Assembly: GCA_003574785.1 (NCBI GenBank)
Contig: QORU01000018.1
Span: forward strand, 1-64,000
Reading direction: 5' to 3'
Source: Taklimakanibacter deserti
GTDB taxonomy: Bacteria > Pseudomonadota > Alphaproteobacteria > Rhizobiales > Aestuariivirgaceae
Length of the DNA stretch: 64,000 bases
Below the pieces are notes generated by a model that was given only the letters and a program-made list of their open reading frames with translations, was not told the origin of the DNA and ran no database searches. Of this stretch, positions 1-7,296 are shown in pieces (the first letter of the stretch is position 1; every line of letters starts with the position of its first letter). The position numbers and the translations under genes were made by a program.

Positions 1-93
1 CGCAACCCGCTACGAAAAGACCGATGCTTGCTTTGCCGGGTTCATCAGCCTCGTCGCCGCTTTCTTCGCTATCCGCTGATTGTAAACAGGCCC
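1..93 (+). mobile_element. 3' end of an IS5-family insertion sequence (transposase C-terminus plus terminal repeat)
   Basis: Positions 2-79 read, in frame, as the last 25 residues of a DDE transposase (ATRYEKTDACFAG... ending FFAIR then TGA), the C-terminal form typical of IS5/IS427-type transposases. The rest of the transposase lies before the window. After the stop, TTGTAAACAGGCCC at 80-93 is probably the terminal inverted repeat, followed by TA or TAA that may be target sequence. The exact boundary cannot be proven without the other end. The element abuts the stop codon of the next gene, which is on the opposite strand. Confidence 0.7.
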
Positions 94-1001
94 TAATTCA
101 CGAAGCTGCGGCGGACCGGGAGTGTGTGCACGTTCTTCGGCGGTGGCGCGTCGACGCGGCGCGGTGTGGCGAGTGCGCCCAGCGACTCGAGATAGGATGA
201 ATCGAACTGCGCCCGGTCATAGACCGGGAAGTCCACGGGCCGGTCGCGGAAGCTCTTGGCCATCTGGCCCAAGCCCCTGATGCCGCGCTCGCGCGAGCGG
301 CGAACCAGCTCCATGTCGATCTCGATGGGGATGATCTGCTCGGTCGAGTCGCCCATGAACAGAGCATGGCCGGACGGATCATAGACGCAGGAGCGGCCAT
401 TGCCGCCGGCACCCAGGCCGTTCACATCGAAGATGTAGCATTGCATCATCGCCGCCGTGGCATGGCTGATGGCGATGTCGACATCGCGGTCGATCGTATG
501 GGTCATGACCGGGTGCAGGATGACATCGACGCCCATGGCGGTGAGCTGGCGCGATGTTTCCGGGAACCAGATGTCATAGCAGTTGAGGATGCCGAATTTG
601 CCGACCTCTTCGATATCGAAGGTGAGGAACTCGTTGCCGGGCTGGACCCCCTGCTCCAAGGGCAGGAACGGGAACATCTTGCGATAGCGCCCGACGATCT
701 CGCCTTCGGGATTGATGACCGACGTCGTGTTGTAAATGCCGCCCTCGCGGCGCTCATACATGGAACCGTTGATGATCCAGATGCGGTGATGGCGGGCAAT
801 GTCGCGGAATGTATCCTCGGCCGCGCCCGGCAGGGGCTGGGCATATTGCAAGAGCGGCCCGTAGCAGGCGAGCTCCGAGAACATCACCATTTGCACCCAG
901 GGAAACAGATGCATCGTCAGATCGATGCGCTGGCGCATGGCGTCGATATTGGAGCCGTGGCCCAGCTGCATCTGGATGCCGGCGATGGCGAAAGGCGTCA
1001 T
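93..1001 (-). CDS. Carbon-nitrogen hydrolase (nitrilase superfamily amidase)
   Basis: A 302-residue protein with the nitrilase-superfamily catalytic triad in order: Glu43 (FSELACYG), Lys108 (GRYRKMFPF) and Cys141 (LNCYDIWFPE). Such enzymes hydrolyse non-peptide C-N bonds in amides, nitriles or ureides in the cytoplasm. The substrate cannot be told; Tyr-Asp-Ile-Trp after the catalytic Cys recalls aliphatic amidases and formamidases, but this is weak. The ATG is preceded by TAAGGAG, a good ribosome binding site. The last codons are SFVN then TAG, and the stop overlaps the junction with the insertion sequence, so a few native C-terminal residues may have been lost. The length is normal for the family, so the enzyme is probably intact. 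It stands alone, with no operon partner in the window. Confidence 0.85.
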   Translation of the reverse strand: MTPFAIAGIQMQLGHGSNIDAMRQRIDLTMHLFPWVQMVMFSELACYGPLLQYAQPLPGAAEDTFRDIARHHRIWIINGSMYERREGGIYNTTSVINPEGEIVGRYRKMFPFLPLEQGVQPGNEFLTFDIEEVGKFGILNCYDIWFPETSRQLTAMGVDVILHPVMTHTIDRDVDIAISHATAAMMQCYIFDVNGLGAGGNGRSCVYDPSGHALFMGDSTEQIIPIEIDMELVRRSRERGIRGLGQMAKSFRDRPVDFPVYDRAQFDSSYLESLGALATPRRVDAPPPKNVHTLPVRRSFVN

Positions 1002-1050
1002 GATCGGTGAAACTCCTTACGTAATGTTAGAGTGTTTCCTGCCTGACTGG

Positions 1051-1081
1051 GTCCATGTTGTAGCTGGAGCCGCAACTTCAA
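1051..1081 (-). promoter_or_regulatory. Possible MerR-type promoter of the amidohydrolase gene
   Basis: On the minus strand, TTGAAG (1081-1076) is followed by a 19-nt spacer and ATGGAC (1056-1051). The spacer is an imperfect dyad, GTTG-nn-GCT-CC-AGC-nn-CAAC. A long 19-20 nt spacer occupied by a dyad is the signature of MerR-family activated promoters. The -10 match is poor and no merR gene is visible in the window, so this is only a candidate. Confidence 0.25.
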
Positions 1082-1146
1082 GGCAAAGTTTTTTCATTAC
1101 AGGAATCTATTCGGAACTCCCCCGCCGAATCGCTATGATAGGGGCA

Positions 1147-1863
1147 TTATAGGACGTCGACAGGGACGGCAAATCTATAGCCCACCCCGCGCTCGGTCGC
1201 GATGAGCTTGGGATCGCGCGGGTCCGCTTCCAGCTTGCGGCGCAGGCGCAGGATCTGGACATCGATGCTGCGGTCGAAGACCTCTTCATCATGCACGTGG
1301 CTGGCGGACAAAAGCTGCTCCCGGGTCAGGATTTGCTTGGGTGACCTTAGGAAAGCTGCCAGAAGATTGAACTCTCCCACCGTCAGCGCCACCACCTCAC
1401 CGGCTGGTGATGTCAGGCGGCGTGTGCGCATCTCCATTTTCCAACCGGCGAAGTGATAGCGGCTATGGCGGGTCTTGTCGTTTGCAGGTGGCGGCGCATG
1501 CGAACGGCGCAGCACGGCGCGGATGCGGGCGAGCAGCTCGCGCGGACTGAAAGGCTTCGCTACGTAATCATCGGCGCCGAGTTCCAGGCCCAGTATGCGA
1601 TCCGCCTCGCCCAGGCGATGGCCGGTGATGACGATGATCGGTGCCGGGGGCGGGCTGCCGAGCCGCCGCATGAGGTCGAGGCCGTCTTCCTTGCCCAATC
1701 GCATGTCGAGGATGATGATATCCACCACCGTGTCGCGCAGCATGCCCGACATGGCCTCGCCATCCGTGACCGTGCTCACTTTGAAGTTCTCAGCTTCCAG
1801 ATATTCGGCGAGCATCTCGCGCATGGCCGGGTCGTCATCGACGACAAGCACATGCCGCATCAT
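1147..1863 (-). CDS. VirG-like OmpR-family response regulator
   Basis: A 238-residue DNA-binding response regulator. The receiver domain (about 1-120) has the acidic cluster VVDDD, phospho-acceptor Asp52 (IIILDMRLG) and the conserved Lys in YVAKPFS. The C-terminal winged helix (about 140-235) carries LTVGEFNLLAAFL, TREQLL and DRSIDVQILRLRRKLE, whose wording is close to Agrobacterium VirG. The frame is open up to a TTG at 1908, but MMRHVLVVDDD at 1863 matches the usual family start and is preferred. It is divergent from the peroxidase/kinase operon, and the adjacent hybrid kinase is VirA-like, so the two are the likely cognate pair. Its targets may be the TTTCAnTCGTAAC boxes downstream. The VirG assignment is by motif recognition, not by alignment. 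Confidence 0.85.
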   Translation of the reverse strand: MMRHVLVVDDDPAMREMLAEYLEAENFKVSTVTDGEAMSGMLRDTVVDIIILDMRLGKEDGLDLMRRLGSPPPAPIIVITGHRLGEADRILGLELGADDYVAKPFSPRELLARIRAVLRRSHAPPPANDKTRHSRYHFAGWKMEMRTRRLTSPAGEVVALTVGEFNLLAAFLRSPKQILTREQLLSASHVHDEEVFDRSIDVQILRLRRKLEADPRDPKLIATERGVGYRFAVPVDVL

Positions 1864-1980
1864 CGGGCGCGAGGTGGTTAATGGCGGATTGTTTCGTTCG
1901 GCAGGCATTTGACGATCCGGAAAGGAATACCCGCCGCCCGCATTTCATTAAAGTGCCGGATTTTGGCGGTTTGTTGGTCC

Positions 1981-3000
1981 ATGGCGACAAACTCCGGTTG
2001 GAACCGCCAAGGCCGGGAACCCGGCAAGCTTTCGCTCCTCATCCTCGCATTGCTGGCGACCATGACGGCAGTGGCCTCTCCCCTTGCAAGCGAAGAGCCG
2101 ATCTCGCCCACCCAGGAGCACACGCCCTCCGACAGGAAGAAGATCGCTCTGGGCGAGAGCCTGTTCCATGATGTCCGGCTGTCGCATGGCGATGTCGTAT
2201 CCTGCGCCTCCTGCCACGGGCTCGACCAGGGCGGTGACGACGGCCAGGCCCGAACGCGCGCTGCGAACGGACGCCTGCTCGACTTCAATACACCGACCGT
2301 CTTCAATGCCGCGCTGAACTTCCGGTTCAACTGGCGCGGCAATTTCCGCTCGCTCGAGGCGCAGAACGAAGCCGCCCTGCTCGATCCTTCACTGATGAAC
2401 ACCACCTGGCCGGAACTCTTGACCAAGCTCAGCACCAATAGCACCTATACGGGACATTTCTTCGCGGTCTACGGAAAGCTGCCGAACCGGCAAAACGTGC
2501 TCGACGCGCTGGCCGCCTTTCAGCGGTCGCTGGTGACGCCCGACGCACCGTTCGACCGTTATCTGAAGGGCGATCGCCAAGCCATGAAGGCGGAGGAGAA
2601 ACGCGGCTATGAGCTGTTCAAGAACTATGGTTGCATGGCGTGTCATCAGGGCATCAATGTCGGCGGCAACCTGTTCCAGAAGTTCGGCATCTTCGCCGAC
2701 CCGTTCGTCGGCCAGGCCAGCATCAGCAAGGCCGATCTCGGCCGGATGACGGTGACCGGCCGCGGCGCCGACCGCCACGTCTTCCGCGTGCCCAGCCTGC
2801 GCAATGTCATGCTGACGGCCCCCTATTTCCATGACGGGCGCACCACTTCACTTTCCGAGGCGGTGAGGATCATGGCCCGCAACCAGCTCGGCCGCGAGCT
2901 CGGCGCGCGCGATGTCGCCGACATTGTCGCGTTCCTGGCGACGCTGACCGGAGAATATCGCGGTCGAGCGCTGTCGAGCCAGCCGGACCCGCGGCCATGA
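1981..3000 (+). CDS. Di-heme cytochrome c peroxidase / MauG-family protein
   Basis: A 339-residue exported protein with an N-terminal signal sequence (about residues 16-36, KLSLLILALLATMTAVASPL) and two c-type heme sites, CASCH (75-79) and CMACH (218-222). The C-terminal VPSLRNV...TAPYFHDG block is typical of bacterial di-heme cytochrome c peroxidases and MauG relatives, which reduce hydrogen peroxide or oxidise protein targets in the periplasm using cytochrome c electrons. Translation could start at a TTG at 1909, but ATG 1981 gives a clean signal peptide and is preferred, although no clear ribosome binding site precedes it. Its TGA overlaps the kinase ATG (ATGA), implying coupled translation. 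A role as redox input or output of the kinase is inference. Confidence 0.85.
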   Translation: MATNSGWNRQGREPGKLSLLILALLATMTAVASPLASEEPISPTQEHTPSDRKKIALGESLFHDVRLSHGDVVSCASCHGLDQGGDDGQARTRAANGRLLDFNTPTVFNAALNFRFNWRGNFRSLEAQNEAALLDPSLMNTTWPELLTKLSTNSTYTGHFFAVYGKLPNRQNVLDALAAFQRSLVTPDAPFDRYLKGDRQAMKAEEKRGYELFKNYGCMACHQGINVGGNLFQKFGIFADPFVGQASISKADLGRMTVTGRGADRHVFRVPSLRNVMLTAPYFHDGRTTSLSEAVRIMARNQLGRELGARDVADIVAFLATLTGEYRGRALSSQPDPRP

Positions 3001-5519
3001 GCTCGCTTCGCATGATGGCGCCGATTGCCGCGGGGCTCATCCTCGTCCTGACCTATCTCCTGGTGCAAGGCACGGCAACCGACACACCGCGCCATGAGCG
3101 CGCCGACGCGCTGCAGGCGGTCATCCTCAACAATGCCGCGCTCCAGCGCGACGTGCTGCGCGCGCGGGCCGGCCTCCTGCTCAACTATGATCCGCTCGTG
3201 CGCTCGATGGCGGGCCTCACCTCGGCAACGGCGGAGTTGCCGGCGACACGCGATGCGGCGACTGGCGAGACGAGAGCGAGGATCGACCGCAAGGTCGCGG
3301 AGATCGCACAAGCCGTGCGCGATGAGGAGGCCCTTGTCGAAACGTTCAAGTCGGACAACGCGCTTCTTCAGAACTCCTTGTCCTACTTCAACTACTTGAG
3401 CGGCTCGTTCGCTTCCGCCGGGGGTCAGCCGGCGGATGTGACCGCCGAGGCCGCCGTGCTGACGGCTGCGATGTTCCGCTTCATCAATGCGCCGCGGCCG
3501 GAGTCGACGCGGGAGGTCGAAGCCTCGCTCGACAGGCTGGAACGACGATTGTCGGCCCATGGCGCACCCGCCGGAGATGTCGGCTCGCTCATCGCCCACG
3601 GCCGGCTTATCGTCTCGACCCTTCCCGCGGTCGACAATGCCGTCGCCCGCCTGCAAGGGGCGCCGACGAGCGATCTGACGCGAACGTTGCAGGACATCTA
3701 TCTCGAATCGCATGAGCAGGCGGCGCTGAGGTCTGACCTCTTCATGGCGCTCCTCTACGGCGCGGCGCTGCTGCTGGTGGCCTATGTCGTCCACCTGTTC
3801 ATCCGCTTGCGCGCCAATGCGCAGATCCTTCGCGACCGGCTGCAATTCGAGGGGCTGATCGCGTCGATCTCCACGAAGTTCATCAATCTGCCGCGCGAGG
3901 GGATCGGATCGGAAATCGACAAGGCACTGGCGCAACTGGTCGAGCATGCCGGCATCGACGACGTCTGCCTTCTGGTCCTGCACGAAAGTAGCGGCGAAGT
4001 CTCCACGAATTGCTTCCGCGCCGCCCATAGTCAGGAGTCCACGGCAACGATCCTGGCGCTGGCACGCAACTGGACGCTCAAGGGCCATGAGCGCCAGGGC
4101 TGCATTTTCGTCGCCGACGTCGACACGCTTCCCGACAGCCGGGAGAAGACATCCCTGCATAGCCTCCACATCCGCTCCTGGCTCTGCCTGCCGCTCAGGG
4201 TCGCGGGCGAGCCCCTGGGCTTTCTCACCTTCCATGGCATCAGCAGGAGGGCCTGGCGGGCCGACGATATCGCATTGCTGCGCACCGCCGGCGAGATATT
4301 CGCCAATGCCTTGGCGCGTGAAGGAAACGAAGCGGCCCGCGAGGCGCTGCAGGCGCGCCTCAATCAGTCGCAGCGGCTCGAGGCGATCGGCACGCTCGCC
4401 GGCGGCATGGCGCATGAATTCAACAATATACTGGGCGCCATCCGCGGCTATGGCGAAATGGCCCTTGACGTTGTGGCGGCGGACTCGCGCGCGCGGCGCC
4501 ATATCCGGCAGATCATGAAGGCCGGCGCACGCGCGCAAGGCGTCATCGAGCAAGTCCTTGCCTTCGGACGCCGGCGCGAGCGGCGGCACAAGCCGATCAG
4601 CGTCGAGCCTGTGGTCACAGAAGCGGTCGGTCTCATCCGCGCTTCCTTCCCGTCGACGCTTTCGGTGAAGATGCACCTCGCGGCGAACAATGCCACCATG
4701 GTGGGCGATCCGACCGAGCTGCAGCAAGTAGTGATGAACCTCTGCACCAATGCGGTGCAGGCCATGGACGGCCGTGGCGTGCTCGACATAGACCTCGATA
4801 CGGTTGAGCGCGGCCAGGATCTCGCTTTGTCACATGGCAGCTTGCCCGCAGGTCGTCATGTGCGGCTCGCCGTCAGGGATACCGGCCAGGGGATCGACCC
4901 GGCCGTCATGGAGCGGATCTTCGAACCGTTCTTCACGACCAAGCCCGCGGGCAAGGGCACGGGGCTCGGGCTGTCCACCGTCCACGGGATAGTCGGCGAG
5001 CATGGCGGCGCCATCCATGTGGAGAGCCGGCTCGCCAAAGGCACCCGTTTCGAAGTCTTTTTTCCATTGCAGGAAGGTGCCGCCGATGATGCAGATGGTG
5101 AGGAAACGAAAGAAGCGCCGGTGCCCGGCGGCCATGGCGAAACGGTCCTCATTGTGGATGACGACAAGTCTCTCATGCTGCTCGGCGAGGAAATGCTTGC
5201 GGCTCTGGGCTATGAGCCGGTCGGTTTCGAACAGAGCCAAGCGGCATTGACGGCATTTCGGGCTGCGCCCCAACGCTTCGATCTGGTGCTGACGGACGAA
5301 ATCATGCCGGAGGTGACCGGTACGGAACTGGCGGATGCCCTGCACAGGCTCCGCCCCGATCTGCCGATCGTCCTGATGACCGGCTATGGCCGCGCCATTC
5401 CGGCGCGCCGTTTGGAGCACGCCGGGATTCGCGAGGTGCTGAAGAAACCGCTGTTGACCAGACCGTTGGCCGAATGCATGGCCCGGCACCTCACCCGACA
5501 CTCACGGTTTCAATCGTAA
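2997..5519 (+). CDS. VirA-like membrane hybrid histidine kinase
   Basis: An 840-residue sensor kinase. Order: TM1 (about 7-24), an alpha-helical extracytoplasmic region of about 220 residues (DAHL-like), TM2 (about 248-269), a GAF-like domain (about 285-440), HisKA with phospho-acceptor His473 in GGMAHEFNN, the HATPase with the N box near 581-590, DTGQG (628-632) and GKGTGLGLS (652-660), and a C-terminal receiver with Asp767 (LVLTDEIMP). Length and architecture match Agrobacterium VirA. It is expected to sense a periplasmic signal and phosphorylate the divergent VirG-like regulator, with the attached receiver modulating activity. Its start overlaps the peroxidase stop by 4 bp. Its last codons and TAA form part of a vir-box-like sequence. 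Confidence 0.88.
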   Translation: MSSLRMMAPIAAGLILVLTYLLVQGTATDTPRHERADALQAVILNNAALQRDVLRARAGLLLNYDPLVRSMAGLTSATAELPATRDAATGETRARIDRKVAEIAQAVRDEEALVETFKSDNALLQNSLSYFNYLSGSFASAGGQPADVTAEAAVLTAAMFRFINAPRPESTREVEASLDRLERRLSAHGAPAGDVGSLIAHGRLIVSTLPAVDNAVARLQGAPTSDLTRTLQDIYLESHEQAALRSDLFMALLYGAALLLVAYVVHLFIRLRANAQILRDRLQFEGLIASISTKFINLPREGIGSEIDKALAQLVEHAGIDDVCLLVLHESSGEVSTNCFRAAHSQESTATILALARNWTLKGHERQGCIFVADVDTLPDSREKTSLHSLHIRSWLCLPLRVAGEPLGFLTFHGISRRAWRADDIALLRTAGEIFANALAREGNEAAREALQARLNQSQRLEAIGTLAGGMAHEFNNILGAIRGYGEMALDVVAADSRARRHIRQIMKAGARAQGVIEQVLAFGRRRERRHKPISVEPVVTEAVGLIRASFPSTLSVKMHLAANNATMVGDPTELQQVVMNLCTNAVQAMDGRGVLDIDLDTVERGQDLALSHGSLPAGRHVRLAVRDTGQGIDPAVMERIFEPFFTTKPAGKGTGLGLSTVHGIVGEHGGAIHVESRLAKGTRFEVFFPLQEGAADDADGEETKEAPVPGGHGETVLIVDDDKSLMLLGEEMLAALGYEPVGFEQSQAALTAFRAAPQRFDLVLTDEIMPEVTGTELADALHRLRPDLPIVLMTGYGRAIPARRLEHAGIREVLKKPLLTRPLAECMARHLTRHSRFQS

Positions 5520-5543
5520 CTCGATCTCCCGGTTGATGAAATC
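5508..5543 (+). promoter_or_regulatory. vir-box-like element upstream of cytochrome c gene (copy 1)
   Basis: TTTCAATCGTAAC (5508-5520), then 16 nt, then TGAAATC (5537-5543). The 13-mer overlaps the end of the kinase gene, its TAA at 5517-5519 being inside the box. From the second base it matches the Agrobacterium vir box TNCAATTGAAAY at 10 of 12 positions. A near-identical pair lies before the methyltransferase gene. It is probably a binding site for the VirG-like regulator; this is inferred. Confidence 0.45.
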
Positions 5544-5591
5544 ATCCGGTAACGGCGATGCTCGATCGTCCCGCGGATGATGAATACTGTT

Positions 5592-6089
5592 ATGAAGAGA
5601 TGGATAGTTGCCGGCTCTACCCTTTGCCTCGGCCTTGCCGTCGGATTGACGAAGCTCACTTTCAGTGAAAGCTCCGCGATGCCCCCCTCGATCGAGCGCG
5701 GACGCTATCTCGCGATGATCGGCGGCTGCAACGACTGCCACACGCCCGGCTATCAAACCAGCGCCGGCGACGTTCCCGAAGAACGCTGGCTCACCGGGAA
5801 TCCGCTCGGCTTCAGCGGACCATGGGGCACGACCTATCCCAGCAATCTTCGCCGGCTGCTCGCCAACATGGATGAAGAAGCGTGGGTGCGCTATGCCCGC
5901 ACCGTCGAGACGCGTCCGCCCATGCCTTGGTTCAATCTGCGCGCTTTTGCCGAAGACGACCTGCGAGCCCTCTATCGCTTTACCCGCTCCCTGCCGGCGG
6001 ACGATACGGCTGTTCCGGACTACGTGCCTTCAGACAAGAAACCGGTAACGCCCCATATCGACATGGTGCCGAAGCCTGCGGAACCATGA
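5592..6089 (+). CDS. Mono-heme c-type cytochrome
   Basis: A 165-residue exported cytochrome. The N-terminus MKRWIVAGSTLCLGLAVGL is a signal peptide or membrane anchor, and one heme-binding site CNDCH lies at 46-50. The segment PPMPWFNLRAFAEDDLRALY contains a likely axial Met and the typical C-terminal helix of class I cytochromes of the alcohol/gluconate dehydrogenase subunit type. Two further in-frame ATGs (5577, 5580) precede the chosen start, and none has a strong ribosome binding site. It lies 72 bp after the kinase and probably exchanges electrons with the di-heme peroxidase two genes upstream. A paired vir-box-like site lies in the intervening sequence. Confidence 0.82.
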   Translation: MKRWIVAGSTLCLGLAVGLTKLTFSESSAMPPSIERGRYLAMIGGCNDCHTPGYQTSAGDVPEERWLTGNPLGFSGPWGTTYPSNLRRLLANMDEEAWVRYARTVETRPPMPWFNLRAFAEDDLRALYRFTRSLPADDTAVPDYVPSDKKPVTPHIDMVPKPAEP

Positions 6090-6108
6090 CCTGTCTCCGG
6101 CGCCTGTG

Positions 6109-6144
6109 TTTCATTCGTAACTGAATTCCCGGACTCCTGAAATC
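6109..6144 (+). promoter_or_regulatory. vir-box-like element upstream of methyltransferase gene (copy 2)
   Basis: TTTCATTCGTAAC (6109-6121), then 16 nt, then TGAAATC (6138-6144). The 13-mer is identical to copy 1 at 12 of 13 positions, the 7-mer at 7 of 7, and the spacing is the same. It sits 63 bp before the methyltransferase start and after the cytochrome stop. Shared spacing and position suggest a common regulator, probably the VirG-like protein. Confidence 0.45.
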
Positions 6145-6207
6145 TTGGCGTAGCGCATATCCACGAGTGTCGGACGCTGCATCCTTTGAACAACCAAGGA
6201 GAGCGTG

Positions 6208-7284
6208 ATGCGGAGAATTCCTCTCGGACCTGATCCTATGCAAATGAGCGGCGGCAAGACCGGCAACTCTGACGACTATGCGCTGGGCTACTCGAAGCGC
6301 GAGTTCCAGCGCCTCCAGCTGCAAAGCACGTTCATTCGTGACCTGACCGAAGATGTCCTCAAGCGAGCCGGCCTCAAGCCCGGCATGCATGTGCTGGATC
6401 TCGGCTGCGGCGTCGGCGATGTGTCGCTCATCGCCGGCGAGCTGGTCGGCCCCACCGGCACGGTCCTCGGTGTCGACAGATCGGCCGCGGGCTTGGCTCT
6501 CGCCGAGCAGCGGGCCGCGGAAGCCGGGCAAAGCTCACGGGTGCGGTTTGCCGCGGCCGAGCTCGATACGTTCGTGCCGCAGGAATCCTATGATGCCGTG
6601 ATCGGCCGGCTGATCCTGATGTACCTGCCGAATCCGGCAACGGTCCTCAGGCGACTGTGCGACCATCTTCGTCCGGGCGGCATCGTTGCCTTCCAGGAAC
6701 TGGCGATGTCGGCGGCGCGCAGCATTCCCGAAATCCCGCAATTCGTTCAATGCACGCGCTGGATCAACGACACGTTCGATCGCATCAACGTCGAGACGGA
6801 TATGGGGCACAAGCTGTTCGCCACCTTCCTCGCGGCGGGACTCCCAGGCCCGCAGATGATCATGGCCGGCCGCGCCGAGGGCGGCGCGCAATCGGTGGCC
6901 TATGACTATGTCGCGGAGACCCTGCGCAGCCTGTTGCCGACCATGGAGCGTGTCGGCGTCACCAGTGCCGCGGATGTCGGCATCGACACCCTTGCCGAGC
7001 GGCTCAGGGCCGAGGCCGTGGCCCATGCCGCCTGTGTAATGCCGCCGCCCTTCATCGGCGCCTGGGCGCGGCTGCCCGAACGGCGCTTTGCGTCGAAGGA
7101 CCCGGCGACGCCGCGTGATACTGATGCCCGCGCGGCGTCGCTCTCTCCAGCAGCAAAAAAGATTCTGCGCTCGCTCAGCGACGAACAACTCAAGGACGCC
7201 GGCATCGACCCGTCGCTGATCCATAGCTACCCCGAGGTCGAGCTGGAGGCGCGACTGATGAGCGCCCTGATGTCGCTGCGATGA
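6208..7284 (+). CDS. Class I SAM-dependent methyltransferase
   Basis: A 358-residue protein with a Rossmann methyltransferase core at about residues 30-200: motif I is VLDLGCGVGDVSLIAG near 65-80, the acidic motif II is LGVDRS, and motif IV/post-I is DAVIGRLILMYLPNP followed by LRPGGIVAFQE. The C-terminal 150 residues are an extension with no recognisable domain. Substrate is unknown; small-molecule acceptors are likeliest. AAGGAGA at 6196-6202 sets the ATG at 6208, although a GTG directly precedes it. It is codirectional with the cytochrome gene, 118 bp downstream, and carries the same upstream box, which suggests membership of the same regulon. It converges on the DUF2339 gene with a 12-bp gap. 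Confidence 0.85.
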   Translation: MRRIPLGPDPMQMSGGKTGNSDDYALGYSKREFQRLQLQSTFIRDLTEDVLKRAGLKPGMHVLDLGCGVGDVSLIAGELVGPTGTVLGVDRSAAGLALAEQRAAEAGQSSRVRFAAAELDTFVPQESYDAVIGRLILMYLPNPATVLRRLCDHLRPGGIVAFQELAMSAARSIPEIPQFVQCTRWINDTFDRINVETDMGHKLFATFLAAGLPGPQMIMAGRAEGGAQSVAYDYVAETLRSLLPTMERVGVTSAADVGIDTLAERLRAEAVAHAACVMPPPFIGAWARLPERRFASKDPATPRDTDARAASLSPAAKKILRSLSDEQLKDAGIDPSLIHSYPEVELEARLMSALMSLR

Positions 7285-7296
7285 CCTTCCCGATGC

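Noticed and set aside
2823..4727. A 634-codon minus-strand open frame opposite the hybrid kinase
   Set aside because: It is a high-GC shadow: low-complexity Arg/Ala/Gly-rich translation, no family resemblance, and the plus-strand kinase shows every expected domain.
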